47,304 nucleotides of DNA from Sediminibacterium sp. (GTDB lineage Bacteria; Bacteroidota; Bacteroidia; Chitinophagales; Chitinophagaceae). Positions 1 through 8,285 of the stretch are shown piece by piece (position 1 is the first letter of the stretch; each line of letters begins with the position of its first letter). A program made the position numbers and the translations under genes. A model generated the notes under the pieces. That model ran no database searches. It was not told the DNA's origin and saw only the letters and a program-made list of their open reading frames with translations. The stretch lies in assembly GCA_030158665.1 (NCBI GenBank), contig JAOASM010000021.1:1-47304 (forward strand), given 5' to 3'.

Positions 1-557
1 TCGGTAACAGTGCAACAGCACAAACTAAGATTGGTTATTTCGATGACCAAAGCGTAATTGCTTTATTCCCTGGTATCCAAGAAAAATTAGATACAGTTTT
101 GAATTCTTATGCTAAAGATTCTTTACAAGATGAGTACAACTACACTTTAAAGGATTACCAAGTAAAAGATAGTATCTACAGAAGAGATTCTGCTGATTTG
201 TCTAAAAGACCAAAGGCTTTACAAATGGCTACAGACGATTTAAATCGTTTGAAATATAAGTTGATCAACTGGCAACAGTATCAACAACAAATGATGGAGC
301 AAAAGCAAGAAGCTTTATTGTTGCCATACAGACAAAAAATCGCTCAAGCTTTAAGTGAAGTGGTTGCAGAGCAAAAATACAATTTGGTATTAAAGGCAGA
401 CGCATTGTCTCCTTATGCTCAACCATCTATCGCTGATAACTTAACGATCCGTGTTGCTTTAAAATTAAAGCTTCCAGTTCCTAAGGATATCGAAGATGCT
501 TTCAAAGCAGCAACAGGTGGCGCCGCAAAACCAGCGACTCCAGCAAAAAAGGGGTAA
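1..557 (+). CDS. OmpH/Skp family periplasmic chaperone, 3' part
   Basis: The 5' end lies outside the window; the frame is open from base 3 with no in-frame ATG before base 200, so the gene starts upstream. The visible protein (about 184 residues) begins with the end of a probable signal peptide (NSATAQ) followed by KIGYFDDQSVIALFPG, which resembles the mature N-terminus of OmpH/Skp proteins. A long charged and Gln-rich helical middle (QQYQQQMMEQKQEALLLPY) fits the coiled-coil tentacles of Skp. The tail is rich in Ala, Pro and Lys. Skp-like proteins hold unfolded outer-membrane proteins in the periplasm. A strong terminator follows, so this is the last gene of its transcript. Family assignment is likely but rests on a partial sequence. 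Confidence 0.8.
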   Translation, partial: GNSATAQTKIGYFDDQSVIALFPGIQEKLDTVLNSYAKDSLQDEYNYTLKDYQVKDSIYRRDSADLSKRPKALQMATDDLNRLKYKLINWQQYQQQMMEQKQEALLLPYRQKIAQALSEVVAEQKYNLVLKADALSPYAQPSIADNLTIRVALKLKLPVPKDIEDAFKAATGGAAKPATPAKKG

Positions 558-578
558 TATTATAATCGATCTATACTG

Positions 579-615
579 AATACACCCCGTTGTCTACAAC
601 GGGGTGTATTGTTTT
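579..615 (+). terminator. Rho-independent terminator after the OmpH-like gene
   Basis: A perfect 13-bp stem (579-591 with 598-610), GC-rich in its core (CACCCCGTT), has a 6-base loop and is followed by GTTTT. A GTG at 604 in frame with murI lies inside this stem, which argues against it as the murI start. Confidence 0.85.
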
Positions 616-639
616 AAGCAAACTTGGAATTTCTATTTT

Positions 640-1461
640 ATGCAAGCACCAATTGGCGTTTTTGATAGTGGTTATGGAGGCCTAACCATTTTAAAAGAAT
701 TGAAGCAACAATTGCCTCAATACGATTATCTCTACTTAGGTGATAACGCGCGTGCACCCTATGGAACAAGGTCATTTGATACGGTCTATCAATATACATT
801 GGAGGCAGTAGAATGGTTTTTTAAACAAGGTTGTAGTTTGGTGATTCTAGCTTGTAATACTGCATCTGCAAAAGCATTAAGAAATATTCAACAGTTGGAT
901 CTACCCAATATTGGTCCAGACAAAAGGGTATTGGGTGTGATCAGACCTAGCTCGGAAGTGTTAGGTCAATTTTCTTCTTCACACCATTTGGGGATTTTAG
1001 GAACAACAGGTACGGTTCAGAGTGAGAGTTATCCAATTGAATTGTCCAAATTTGCACCAGAAGCAAAAGTCTTTCAACAAGCTTGTCCTATGTGGGTGCC
1101 ATTGATTGAAAATGGTCAACACGAAGCCCAAGGTGCTGATTATTTTGTCAAGTTGTACATTGACCAACTTTTTGATCAATCGCCTAAAATTGACACCGTA
1201 TTGCTTGCCTGCACCCATTATCCATTGATGGCAAAAAAGATTCAAAGCTTTTTACCAAATGGAGTCAAATTGGTAACCCAGGGGGATATTGTAGCCAAGA
1301 GTTTGGCCATTTACTTGCAAAATCACCCCGAAATAGACCAAAATTGTAGTAAAAATGGACAATTGCGCTTCTTTACCACAGACAATCCAACTAGCTTCGA
1401 AGAACAAGGCAGTTTGTTCTTTGGCCAAAAAATTGCTGCAAATCACACAGATTTAGCTTAA
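640..1461 (+). CDS. murI: Glutamate racemase
   Basis: Converts L-glutamate to D-glutamate for peptidoglycan synthesis in the cytoplasm. The 273-residue protein is normal for the family and shows its main motifs: GVFDSGYGG at the N-terminus, DNARAPYG, the first catalytic Cys in LACNTASAK and the second in LACTHYP. The start is placed at ATG 640 because it puts MQAPIGVFDSG at the N-terminus. The longer GTG-started frame from 604 begins inside the preceding terminator stem. The gene is monocistronic by appearance, between that terminator and the rpmH promoter. MurI after an OmpH/Skp gene is a common Bacteroidota arrangement. Confidence 0.95.
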   Translation: MQAPIGVFDSGYGGLTILKELKQQLPQYDYLYLGDNARAPYGTRSFDTVYQYTLEAVEWFFKQGCSLVILACNTASAKALRNIQQLDLPNIGPDKRVLGVIRPSSEVLGQFSSSHHLGILGTTGTVQSESYPIELSKFAPEAKVFQQACPMWVPLIENGQHEAQGADYFVKLYIDQLFDQSPKIDTVLLACTHYPLMAKKIQSFLPNGVKLVTQGDIVAKSLAIYLQNHPEIDQNCSKNGQLRFFTTDNPTSFEEQGSLFFGQKIAANHTDLA

Positions 1462-1478
1462 AAATTCAAAAAATACCC

Positions 1479-1486
1479 TATTTTTG
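1479..1486 (+). promoter_or_regulatory. Bacteroidota -7 box for rpmH
   Basis: TATTTTTG matches the TAnnTTTG consensus of the Bacteroidota primary sigma factor exactly. It lies about 118 bases before the rpmH ATG, giving an rpmH leader of roughly 110 bases. I see no clean -33 TTG at the usual distance. Confidence 0.6.
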
Positions 1487-1603
1487 CCGTCCTTTCACAG
1501 GTAGTGGTATGGTGACTGCTATAAGAACGGATTTAGAATATAAAGTATTAAACCTCAAGGGCAGATAGGAATAATCCTAATAACCCGCTAAAAAAAGTAT
1601 ATT

Positions 1604-1759
1604 ATGAAACGTACATTCCAACCTCATAAACGTCGTCGTAAATCAGTTCATGGTTTTCGTAAGCGTATGGAATCAGCTAATGGTCGTAAAGTATTAGCAA
1701 GTCGCCGTAAGAAAGGACGCAAGAAACTAACTGTATCTAGCGAGAAAGGATTAAAATAA
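1604..1759 (+). CDS. rpmH: 50S ribosomal protein L34
   Basis: A 51-residue, highly basic protein starting [18 protein letters not shown] and continuing with [19 protein letters not shown], the classic L34 sequence. L34 is part of the large ribosomal subunit. The gene precedes rnpA and yidD, the usual order in bacteria. Unlike many genomes, a strong hairpin terminator sits between rpmH and rnpA, so L34 is probably made in excess over the RNase P protein by partial termination. Its leader is unusually long. Confidence 0.97.
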   Translation: MKRTFQPHKRRRKSVHGFRKRMESANGRKVLASRRKKGRKKLTVSSEKGLK

Positions 1760-1791
1760 TTTAATCTCTATTCGTAGAAACTTATAATTTT

Positions 1792-1823
1792 AAAGTCCAC
1801 TCGTTTTCGGGTGGACTTTTTTA
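1792..1823 (+). terminator. Terminator between rpmH and rnpA
   Basis: Stem AAAGTCCACTCG with CGGGTGGACTTT around a TTTT loop, followed by a T-run. It would end or attenuate rpmH transcripts before rnpA. Confidence 0.85.
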
Positions 1824-1863
1824 ATGCAACATCAAATAAAAAAATAGACAAGTAGCTACTTCA

Positions 1864-2280
1864 TTGGCAAAGACTTTTACATATCAAAAAAAGGATAAAT
1901 TAAAAAGCAGGAAACAAACTCAAAACTTGTTCACCTTTGGTAAGTCCATGTCCAATGCGCCGCTTAGGTTAATTTATACTTTAGAAAATATTGCGGATGC
2001 GAACCAAATCAATCCGGCCGCATTGCTTATACAAGCTGGAGTGGGCGCGCCTACAAAGCAATTTAAAAAAGCAGTACAACGCAACCGAGTAAAAAGATTA
2101 TTAAGAGAAGCATATCGATTAGCGCTGCCTGCTTTTAAAGCGCAACTTCCATTGCAAGGAATGCGTTTGAACATTTTTATTTTATACATGGACGTCCATG
2201 TCTTACCTCAGGAAGAGATCAATGCAAAAATGAATTTGATATTGAATCAATTGGTAAAACGAATCTATGGACAAGCTTAA
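1864..2280 (+). CDS. rnpA: Ribonuclease P protein component
   Basis: Protein subunit of RNase P, which trims the 5' leader of tRNA precursors. The 138-residue protein has the N-terminal [12 protein letters not shown] segment typical of Bacteroidota RnpA and the family signature around [16 protein letters not shown] (the RNR motif that contacts RNase P RNA). The start is TTG 1864. An in-frame stop at 1837 excludes a distant upstream start, and the first internal ATG would remove the conserved N-terminal part. The end overlaps yidD by 14 bases, implying translational coupling. Confidence 0.95.
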   Translation: MAKTFTYQKKDKLKSRKQTQNLFTFGKSMSNAPLRLIYTLENIADANQINPAALLIQAGVGAPTKQFKKAVQRNRVKRLLREAYRLALPAFKAQLPLQGMRLNIFILYMDVHVLPQEEINAKMNLILNQLVKRIYGQA

Positions 2281-2500
2281 GCAAATCATTGCCTTTCCAT
2301 TTATCGCATTGATCCGATTCTATCAATATGTTTTATCTCCTTATTTAGGAGGTAGCAAATGTCGTTTTACCCCTACTTGTTCTCAATACACTGTAGAAGC
2401 GATTCAAAAATATGGTCCAATCAAAGGCATTCGTTTGGGTGTCAAAAGATTGAGCAAATGTAGACCTGGCGGCGGTCATGGATATGATCCAGTTCCTTAA
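2267..2500 (+). CDS. yidD: Membrane protein insertion efficiency factor YidD
   Basis: A small (77 aa) membrane-associated protein that assists YidC-dependent membrane insertion. It has an N-terminal amphipathic/hydrophobic segment ([19 protein letters not shown]), then the family signature [15 protein letters not shown] with two conserved Cys, and a C-terminal [14 protein letters not shown]. It starts inside the end of rnpA and ends just before a strong hairpin. YidC itself is not in the window. Confidence 0.95.
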   Translation: MDKLKQIIAFPFIALIRFYQYVLSPYLGGSKCRFTPTCSQYTVEAIQKYGPIKGIRLGVKRLSKCRPGGGHGYDPVP

Positions 2501-2513
2501 GTTGGCAAATTAA

Positions 2514-2545
2514 AAAACCGTCCCTTTTGGAGACGGTTTTCAGTA
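2514..2545 (+). terminator. Terminator after yidD, also usable by sod
   Basis: Stem AAAACCGTC (2514-2522) with GACGGTTTT (2532-2540), with T-rich sequence on the plus side and A-rich on the other. It lies between convergent yidD and sod and can act in both directions. Confidence 0.8.
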
Positions 2546-2565
2546 TGCTTAAATTGATGATTGAT

Positions 2566-3171
2566 TTATTTTGCAGCAGCAAAACGATCAGCAATCATAG
2601 ACCAATTAACTACATTCCAAAAAGCAGCTAAATAATCTGCTCTTCTGTTTTGGTATTTTAAATAGTAAGCGTGTTCCCAAACGTCTGCACCTAAAATTGG
2701 TGTTCCTTTTACTTCGGCTACATCCATTAAAGGATTGTCTTGATTGGGTGTAGAACAAATTTCTAATTGACCGTCTTTTACAATCAACCATGCCCAACCA
2801 CTTCCAAAACGAGTCATACCTGCGTTCGCAAATTTTTCTTTGAATGCATCAAAGCTTCCAAAGCTAGCATCAATAGCAGTTGCTAATTCCCCAGATGGAG
2901 TACCACCTGCATTGGGTGCTAAACTGTTCCAAAAGAAAGTGTGGTTCCAGTGACCACCACCGTTGTTTCTAACAGCAGGACTGATGCTTCCTGCAACCGC
3001 AACCAATTCTTCGATTGTTTTGCCTTCGTTAGGTGTACCAGCTATAGCTTTATTTAAATTGTCTACGTATGCTTGATGGTGTTTGCCATGGTGAATCTGC
3101 ATGGTCAAGGTATCAAAATGTGGCTCTAAGGCTTCGTGTGCATAAGGTAATGCAGGTAATGTAAATGACAT
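2566..3171 (-). CDS. Superoxide dismutase, Fe/Mn family
   Basis: Converts superoxide to peroxide and oxygen in the cytoplasm. The 201-residue protein shows the family fold throughout: N-terminal [18 protein letters not shown], metal ligand His27 in [13 protein letters not shown], a second His near 77 in [10 protein letters not shown], and the Asp and His ligands in [15 protein letters not shown] (about 163-167). No signal peptide. Sequence alone does not let me decide between Fe and Mn, so sodA versus sodB is left open. A matching -7 box lies 34 bases upstream and the gene is likely monocistronic. Confidence 0.96.
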   Translation of the reverse strand: MSFTLPALPYAHEALEPHFDTLTMQIHHGKHHQAYVDNLNKAIAGTPNEGKTIEELVAVAGSISPAVRNNGGGHWNHTFFWNSLAPNAGGTPSGELATAIDASFGSFDAFKEKFANAGMTRFGSGWAWLIVKDGQLEICSTPNQDNPLMDVAEVKGTPILGADVWEHAYYLKYQNRRADYLAAFWNVVNWSMIADRFAAAK

Positions 3172-3204
3172 ATTGCTTTATTTTTATTGTTTATAATCGA
3201 ATTT

Positions 3205-3212
3205 CAAAATTA
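3205..3212 (-). promoter_or_regulatory. Bacteroidota -7 box for sod
   Basis: Read on the minus strand the sequence is TAATTTTG, an exact TAnnTTTG match. The predicted leader is roughly 28 bases. Confidence 0.5.
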
Positions 3213-3298
3213 CAATGCTTTCGGCGAAATAAGACTGACCAAGATTAATTTTCCTTAAATAGTTAATAAGGAATAAATACCTATTTCTAGGCTCTCAG

Positions 3299-3739
3299 TT
3301 AGCGCTTGGCTTTAAAGAAGGATTGCATTAGTGCGGCACATTCTTCTTGGAGGATGCCTCCAGTAAGGGTAGTAGAGGGGTGGAAGGGGTTCTTTTCTGT
3401 GACACGACGGTAGCTGTTTTTTTCGTCGTAAGCCCCAAAAACAATATGGCCAATCTTATTCCAGTACAAAGCGCCTGCGCACATTAAGCAAGGCTCAAGT
3501 GTGACATAAAGGGTAGCTTCTGGAAGGTATTTAGATTGTAAGTTTTCGCAAGCACTGGAGAGTGCTAAAATTTCGGCATGCGCCGTAACGTCTTTTAAAA
3601 GTTGTACTTGGTTGTACCCTTTGGCGATGATCTGATCGTTCATTACAATCACAGCGCCAACAGGCACTTCATCTTCGTCAAAGGCCCTCTTCGCTTGTAA
3701 GAGGGCCTGACGCATATAATGTTCATGTTTATTTTCCAC
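3299..3739 (-). CDS. tadA: tRNA adenosine(34) deaminase
   Basis: Zn-dependent deaminase that makes inosine at the wobble position of tRNA-Arg. The 146-residue protein has the cytidine/deoxycytidylate deaminase fold: GEVPVGAV-like DEVPVGAVIV near 24-32, the HAE motif at 54-56 (Zn ligand His and catalytic Glu), and PCLMC at 83-87 with two Zn-ligand Cys. The C-terminal GGILQEECAALMQSFFKAKR is typical of bacterial TadA. A guanine deaminase is a weaker alternative. It is 18 bases downstream of the DUF1080 gene and probably transcribed with it, though functionally unrelated. Confidence 0.88.
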   Translation of the reverse strand: MENKHEHYMRQALLQAKRAFDEDEVPVGAVIVMNDQIIAKGYNQVQLLKDVTAHAEILALSSACENLQSKYLPEATLYVTLEPCLMCAGALYWNKIGHIVFGAYDEKNSYRRVTEKNPFHPSTTLTGGILQEECAALMQSFFKAKR

Positions 3740-3757
3740 TAGCTTATATAACTGGGA

Positions 3758-4471
3758 TTATAGTTTTTGGATACGGATATTTCTGTACCAAACTTTATCA
3801 CCATGATCTTGCAAGCTAATATGTCCAGAGAAAATCTTTCCAAAATCAGGAGATTCACCTTTAGCAAATTTGCTTCTTCTAATTAATTCTTTCCAACCAT
3901 CATCTCCTAAATGGGTGTTTACTGTAGTCACCCCATTTAATTTAAGTTCTAAATTTCCTTTATTCACGATGATATCTACTTTGTTCCATTCTTCAGCAGC
4001 ATTGACTGCGCCTTCTCTTCCAACAATCAAATCATACAAATTACCTGCTCTATGACTGATGATTTTGCTGTCTGGATGACCTTCGTTATCTAACACTTGC
4101 ATCTCTGGTCCGGTATGCCAAGTGTTTTTATATTTTTCAGGATCATCTTGTACAAAAAAGATGATACCGCTGTTACCGTTTTTAGAAATCTTCCATTCTA
4201 ATTGTAAATGGAAGTTGGTAAAGCTTTCGTTGGTAACAATATCACCACCACCAACAATTCTTCCATCAACTCTATTGGTTGGATCAAACATCAAAGTGCC
4301 ATCCACAGCTTTCCATGCTTCACCAGCAGTGGTTTTGCCATAGGTATGCCAACCGTTGGTAGTTTTACCATCAAATAAAGAGATCCATTTGTTTTGAGTT
4401 TGAGATTGCGCTTGGTTGAATCCAAGTATTGCAATTGTCAATAAGGTTAAAGCAAGTAATTGTTTTTTCAT
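3758..4471 (-). CDS. Secreted DUF1080 (3-keto-disaccharide hydrolase family) protein
   Basis: A 237-residue protein with a clear signal peptide (MKKQLLALTLLTIAILGF, then AQSQ) followed by one DUF1080 domain. Family hallmarks are WISLFDGKTTNGWH at the start, NFHLQLEWKISKNGNSGIIF in the middle and HISLQDHGDKVWYRNIRI at the end. The family has a jelly-roll fold related to concanavalin-like lectins; members cleave glycosides whose sugar has been oxidised at C3. It sits in an operon with a Gfo/Idh/MocA oxidoreductase, a TIM-barrel isomerase and a cytochrome c, opposite a GMC dehydrogenase pair. That context supports a role in breaking down 3-keto-glycosides in the periplasm. Substrate unknown. Confidence 0.88.
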   Translation of the reverse strand: MKKQLLALTLLTIAILGFNQAQSQTQNKWISLFDGKTTNGWHTYGKTTAGEAWKAVDGTLMFDPTNRVDGRIVGGGDIVTNESFTNFHLQLEWKISKNGNSGIIFFVQDDPEKYKNTWHTGPEMQVLDNEGHPDSKIISHRAGNLYDLIVGREGAVNAAEEWNKVDIIVNKGNLELKLNGVTTVNTHLGDDGWKELIRRSKFAKGESPDFGKIFSGHISLQDHGDKVWYRNIRIQKL

Positions 4472-4488
4472 AAAATGATTTTTGTAGA

Positions 4489-4878
4489 TTATTTCTTAAG
4501 CAATAAGATATACTTCACCATTGCTTTTGCATCATCCTGACTTAACTGTGCGTGCGCAGTCATTGGGATAGCACCCCAGTTACCACTTCCGCCTTTGATG
4601 ATTTTTCCGGCTAACATCTCGATATTCTCATCTGTATTTTCATACTTCGCTGCAACATCTTGATAAGCTGGTCCAATATTTTTTTCAGCAACTTTATGAC
4701 AAGTTAAACAGTCGCTGCCTGCAACCAATGCTAAGCCTTTTGAGTAATCAGGGTTGTCTGATAATTTATTTTCTGGAGCAGCAGTTGTAGCTTCAGTTGT
4801 TGTTTCTTTTTTTGTTTCGCCACCACCGCATGCAACTAATAAAACAGCTGCTGATAGGGCACATACAATTTTACGCAT
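4489..4878 (-). CDS. Lipoprotein c-type cytochrome, monoheme
   Basis: A 129-residue protein with a lipoprotein signal (LLVACGGG, lipobox Cys17), a Thr/Glu/Lys-rich linker to about residue 38, then one class I cytochrome c domain. Heme attachment is CLTCH (57-61); the likely axial Met is in NWGAIPMTAH (about 106). It would be membrane-anchored and face the periplasm. It lies 17 bases upstream of the DUF1080 gene and 36 bases after the TIM-barrel gene. As FAD-dependent glycoside and glucose dehydrogenases of the GMC type pass electrons to a cytochrome c, it is a candidate acceptor for the dehydrogenase at 8286-10554; this is inference from location. Confidence 0.9.
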   Translation of the reverse strand: MRKIVCALSAAVLLVACGGGETKKETTTEATTAAPENKLSDNPDYSKGLALVAGSDCLTCHKVAEKNIGPAYQDVAAKYENTDENIEMLAGKIIKGGSGNWGAIPMTAHAQLSQDDAKAMVKYILLLKK

Positions 4879-4914
4879 AGTGTATTGTTTGATTGTGTTA
4901 ATTAAAATTATGAA

Positions 4915-5967
4915 TTAGATACCTAATATTTTTTTGTTAAATGCTTCATCAGATCCAGTGCTAGCAAAATCATCAAAGGCTTTTTCGGTTACAGGGATGA
5001 TATGGTTTTGAATAAATACAGCACCTTCTGCTGCACCTACTTCTGGATGCTTTAAGCAACATTCCCATTCCAACACTGCCCAACCTTTGTAATCATATGC
5101 AGCTAACTTGCTAAAGATACTTTTAAAATCTACTTGGCCATCACCAAGCGATCTAAATCTTCCAGCACGATCGATCCAATTTTGATAACCGCCGTATACA
5201 CCTTGTTTTGCACTAGGGTTGAATTCGGCATCTTTTACATGAAACATTTTAATACGCTCATGGTATGCATCGATATAGCCTTTGTAGTCCATGCATTGTA
5301 ATACTAAATGCGATGGATCAAATAATAAACAGGCACGTGGATGTTGTCCTACTTTCTCTAAGAACATTTCATAGGATACGCCATCATGTAAATCTTCTCC
5401 AGGATGAATTTCGTAACATAAGTCAACGCCAGCTGCGTCAAATTCATTTAAGATAGGTAACCATCTTTTGCCCAACTCTGTAAAGCCTGTTTCTACCAAT
5501 CCTGCAGGTCTTTGTGGCCATGGATATACGGTATGCCATAACAAGGCACCACTAAAAGTAGCATGTGCATTCAGTCCTAAATTTTGAGAAGCTTTTGCTG
5601 CGTATTTTAATTGTTGCACAGCCCATTCTGTTCTTGCTTTTGGATTGCCTCTATATTCGGCAGGGGCAAAGCCATCAAATTGTGCATCATAAGCAGGATG
5701 TACCGCTACCAATTGCCCTTGCAAGTGCGTGGACAATTCTGTGATTTCTAATCCAGCAGCTTGAACGATCCCTTTTATCTCATCTGCATAGGTTTTACTT
5801 TCTGCAGCTTTTTTTAAATCAATGCATCTAGCGTCCCAACTAGGAATTTGCACCCCCTTGAAACCCAATCCAGCAGCCCATTTACAGATACCTTCTAAAG
5901 TATTGAATGGTGCAGTGTCTCCTAAGAATTGCGCTAAAAAAATACCAGGTCCTTTAACTGTTGTCAT
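4915..5967 (-). CDS. Sugar phosphate isomerase/epimerase family TIM-barrel protein
   Basis: A 350-residue cytoplasmic protein (no signal peptide) of the xylose-isomerase-like TIM-barrel superfamily. Putative metal-binding carboxylates and His lie in the expected order: Glu in LCYEIHPGED, Asp and His in LLFDPSHL, His in MFHVKDAEF and Glu in AVLEWECC. Family members epimerise, isomerise or dehydrate sugars and inositols, so substrate cannot be called. It is 17 bases after the Gfo/Idh/MocA gene, a very common pairing in carbohydrate catabolism, and followed by cytochrome c and DUF1080 genes. Confidence 0.9.
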   Translation of the reverse strand: MTTVKGPGIFLAQFLGDTAPFNTLEGICKWAAGLGFKGVQIPSWDARCIDLKKAAESKTYADEIKGIVQAAGLEITELSTHLQGQLVAVHPAYDAQFDGFAPAEYRGNPKARTEWAVQQLKYAAKASQNLGLNAHATFSGALLWHTVYPWPQRPAGLVETGFTELGKRWLPILNEFDAAGVDLCYEIHPGEDLHDGVSYEMFLEKVGQHPRACLLFDPSHLVLQCMDYKGYIDAYHERIKMFHVKDAEFNPSAKQGVYGGYQNWIDRAGRFRSLGDGQVDFKSIFSKLAAYDYKGWAVLEWECCLKHPEVGAAEGAVFIQNHIIPVTEKAFDDFASTGSDEAFNKKILGI

Positions 5968-5984
5968 ATTGTTGTGATTGCCTA

Positions 5985-7151
5985 TTATATATTATGTGCT
6001 GTCCATTTCTGATCTGATCCTGCAGATAAAACCACATTATCAATAAATGCCATGCCTCTGATACCATCTTCTACTCCTGGAAAATCTAACATCTCAGGTG
6101 TCGGTGTGGTACCATCTATCTTAGCAGATAAAGTTAGCGCAAAGTTTCTGTAGATATTCGCAAATGCTTCTAAATAGCCTTCTGGATGACCTCCCGGAGT
6201 ACGACAATTATGGGTTGCGAAACTAGATAAGTGTGCGCCATAGTTAGCACCAGCTCTTAAGATTTGAGTAGGTTGATCCAACCATCTTACGATCAATGAA
6301 TTGGGTTCGTGTTGAAACCATTCAATGCCACCTAGTTCTCCGTATACTCTTATTTTTAATGCATTTTCTTCTCCTGCCGCCACTTGTGACGCCATCAATA
6401 CACCCTTAGCGCCATTGTCAAATTTTAACATCACAGCACCATCGTCATCCATCACACGGCCTTCTACTAATGTATTTAATTCGGCACAGATATCGGTGAT
6501 TTTTGCACCAGTAATGTATTCCGCTAAATGTGCTGCATGGGTTCCAATATCACCCATTACTGAACTCTTACCCGATTTTTTTGGATCTGTTCTCCATGCT
6601 GCTTGTGCATTACCTTCTCTTTCAGATAACCTACTTAACCAGCCCTGTGGATATTCTACCCAAACCTTACGAATCTTACCTAGCTTGCCTTCGCGCACCA
6701 TGGCCTTCGCTTGTTTGACCATCGGGTAACCAGAATAAGTATGTGTTAAGCAGAGTGTTAAGCCTGTCTCTTTTAGTTTTTGTTGTAACAATTTTGCTTC
6801 TTCTAAAGAAAACGTAATCGGTTTTTCGATCACTACGTTGAAGCCGTTTTCCAATGCCATCATAGCAGGTGCAAAATGCGCAAAATTAGGCGTCACAATG
6901 GTCACAAAGTCGATGCGCTCATCGGCAGGCAATTGCGCTTCTTTTGTAATCATTTCTTCGTAGGTCAAGTAAGTTCTTTCTTTTGGAAGGAATAATGCTT
7001 CTCCAGATGCTACTGCAATTTCCGGATTGATACTTAATGCGCCACACTTTAATTCAATGAGGCCATCCATATTGGCAGCAAGTCGGTGAATAGCGCCAAT
7101 GAAAGCGTCTTTACCACCACCTACCATACCCATGCGTAGTTTTCTATTCAT
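5985..7151 (-). CDS. Gfo/Idh/MocA family oxidoreductase, cytoplasmic
   Basis: An NAD(P)-dependent sugar or inositol dehydrogenase (388 aa). The Rossmann motif is MGMVGGGKDAFIGAIH at the N-terminus, the family's EKP motif is in VVIEKPITFSLEEA, and the catalytic-domain His/Asp motif is MGDIGTHAAHLAEY. ATG 7151 is chosen over the upstream in-frame start at 7196 because it places the nucleotide-binding strand at residue 4 as in homologues. First gene of the minus-strand operon that continues through TIM barrel, cytochrome c, DUF1080 and tadA. Likely works on 3-keto or related sugars; specificity is unknown. Confidence 0.92.
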   Translation of the reverse strand: MNRKLRMGMVGGGKDAFIGAIHRLAANMDGLIELKCGALSINPEIAVASGEALFLPKERTYLTYEEMITKEAQLPADERIDFVTIVTPNFAHFAPAMMALENGFNVVIEKPITFSLEEAKLLQQKLKETGLTLCLTHTYSGYPMVKQAKAMVREGKLGKIRKVWVEYPQGWLSRLSEREGNAQAAWRTDPKKSGKSSVMGDIGTHAAHLAEYITGAKITDICAELNTLVEGRVMDDDGAVMLKFDNGAKGVLMASQVAAGEENALKIRVYGELGGIEWFQHEPNSLIVRWLDQPTQILRAGANYGAHLSSFATHNCRTPGGHPEGYLEAFANIYRNFALTLSAKIDGTTPTPEMLDFPGVEDGIRGMAFIDNVVLSAGSDQKWTAHNI

Positions 7152-7330
7152 TTTATAGGGAGTTTTTAAGCTTACAAAATAAGGTGATTGTGTCAAAATA
7201 ACACGTTCTGCCTATTGTAAAAGCAATTTCCTCATTATTTCTCAAAAAACCCTTTTTTTTCGTGTAAAATATTTGAAAAGAATGCAAAAATAAATTTACA
7301 TTTATATCCTCATCCTAATGCTTGCTCGCT
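7152..7330. promoter_or_regulatory. Divergent intergenic region between the two sugar operons
   Basis: About 180 bases separate the Gfo/Idh/MocA gene (minus) from the Hyi-like gene (plus) and must contain both promoters. On the minus side there are two near-matches to the -7 box (CAAAATAA on the plus strand). I see no convincing operator palindrome. Confidence 0.4.
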
Positions 7331-8239
7331 ATGTCTACACAGATCAATAGACGAAAACTATTACAACAAGTTTTATCCGGCTCTGCTGCGATTGCTACAG
7401 GTATCGTATTGCCAAAGCAAGCAAAAGCACAATTAGAAAGTTTTTCAACAGTTCCTTCTGATGCGTCTAATTTAAAAGGCAATATCAACCATAGTGTTTG
7501 TAGATGGTGCTATAGCGATTTGAGTTTAGAAGATTTATGCAAGGAAGTAAAGCGTATCGGATTCAACGCGATTGACTTATTGAAACCCAATGAATGGGAG
7601 ACGGTGAAAAAATATGGCATAGAATGCTCTATGTGTTATACTGCGGGTGAAACAAGTTTGACAAAAGGCTGGAACAATCCTGCCAACCATCCTTGGTTGA
7701 TCAAAGATTATTTGGAAGCGATTCCTTTAGTGGCTGCTGCAGGGTATAAAAATTTAATTTGTTTTGCGGGGAATAGAAATGGCATGGATGATGCGACCGG
7801 TTTAAAAAATTGTGTGGAGGGATTAAAACAAATCATGCCGTTAGCAGAAGCAAAGGGTGTAACGATACAAATTGAATTGTTCAATTCTAAAGTAGATCAT
7901 AAAGATTATATGGGAGATAAGTCTGCATGGGGTATCGAACTATGCAAACAACTGGGCTCTCCTAATTTTAAGATTTTATTTGATATCTATCATATGCAAA
8001 TAGATGAGGGGGATATCATTCGTTCCATTCAAGATAGTCATATGTATTTTGGACATTACCATACAGCGGGTGTCCCAGGTAGACATGAATTAGATGACCG
8101 TCAAGAATTAAATTATCCAGCCATCATGCGTGCCATTAAAGCGACTGGATATAAGGGGTATGTAGCCCATGAATTCATTCCAACGAATGCAGATAAAATT
8201 AGTTCACTCAAGCAAGCAGTCACTGTTTGCGATATTTAA
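7331..8239 (+). CDS. Hydroxypyruvate isomerase-like TIM-barrel protein with Tat-type signal
   Basis: A 302-residue protein. The N-terminus NRRKLLQQVLSGSAAIATG followed by QAKAQ is a twin-arginine-type signal peptide, so it is probably exported folded. The rest is an AP-endonuclease/xylose isomerase-type TIM barrel of the hydroxypyruvate isomerase branch, with Glu in IQIELFNSKVDH, Asp and His in ILFDIYHMQ, HTAGVPGRHEL, and Glu in YVAHEFIPT. ATG 7331 is preferred to TTG 7322. It heads the plus-strand operon with the GMC dehydrogenase pair and probably acts on the oxidised sugar in the periplasm; the reaction is not known. Confidence 0.88.
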   Translation: MSTQINRRKLLQQVLSGSAAIATGIVLPKQAKAQLESFSTVPSDASNLKGNINHSVCRWCYSDLSLEDLCKEVKRIGFNAIDLLKPNEWETVKKYGIECSMCYTAGETSLTKGWNNPANHPWLIKDYLEAIPLVAAAGYKNLICFAGNRNGMDDATGLKNCVEGLKQIMPLAEAKGVTIQIELFNSKVDHKDYMGDKSAWGIELCKQLGSPNFKILFDIYHMQIDEGDIIRSIQDSHMYFGHYHTAGVPGRHELDDRQELNYPAIMRAIKATGYKGYVAHEFIPTNADKISSLKQAVTVCDI

Positions 8240-8285
8240 ATTTTGCTTTTAAAACCAATCATAACAACTCATAAAATTTTTTACA

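Noticed and set aside
604..639. GTG-initiated extension of murI
   Set aside because: It begins inside the stem of the preceding terminator and the extra residues do not match the family N-terminus.
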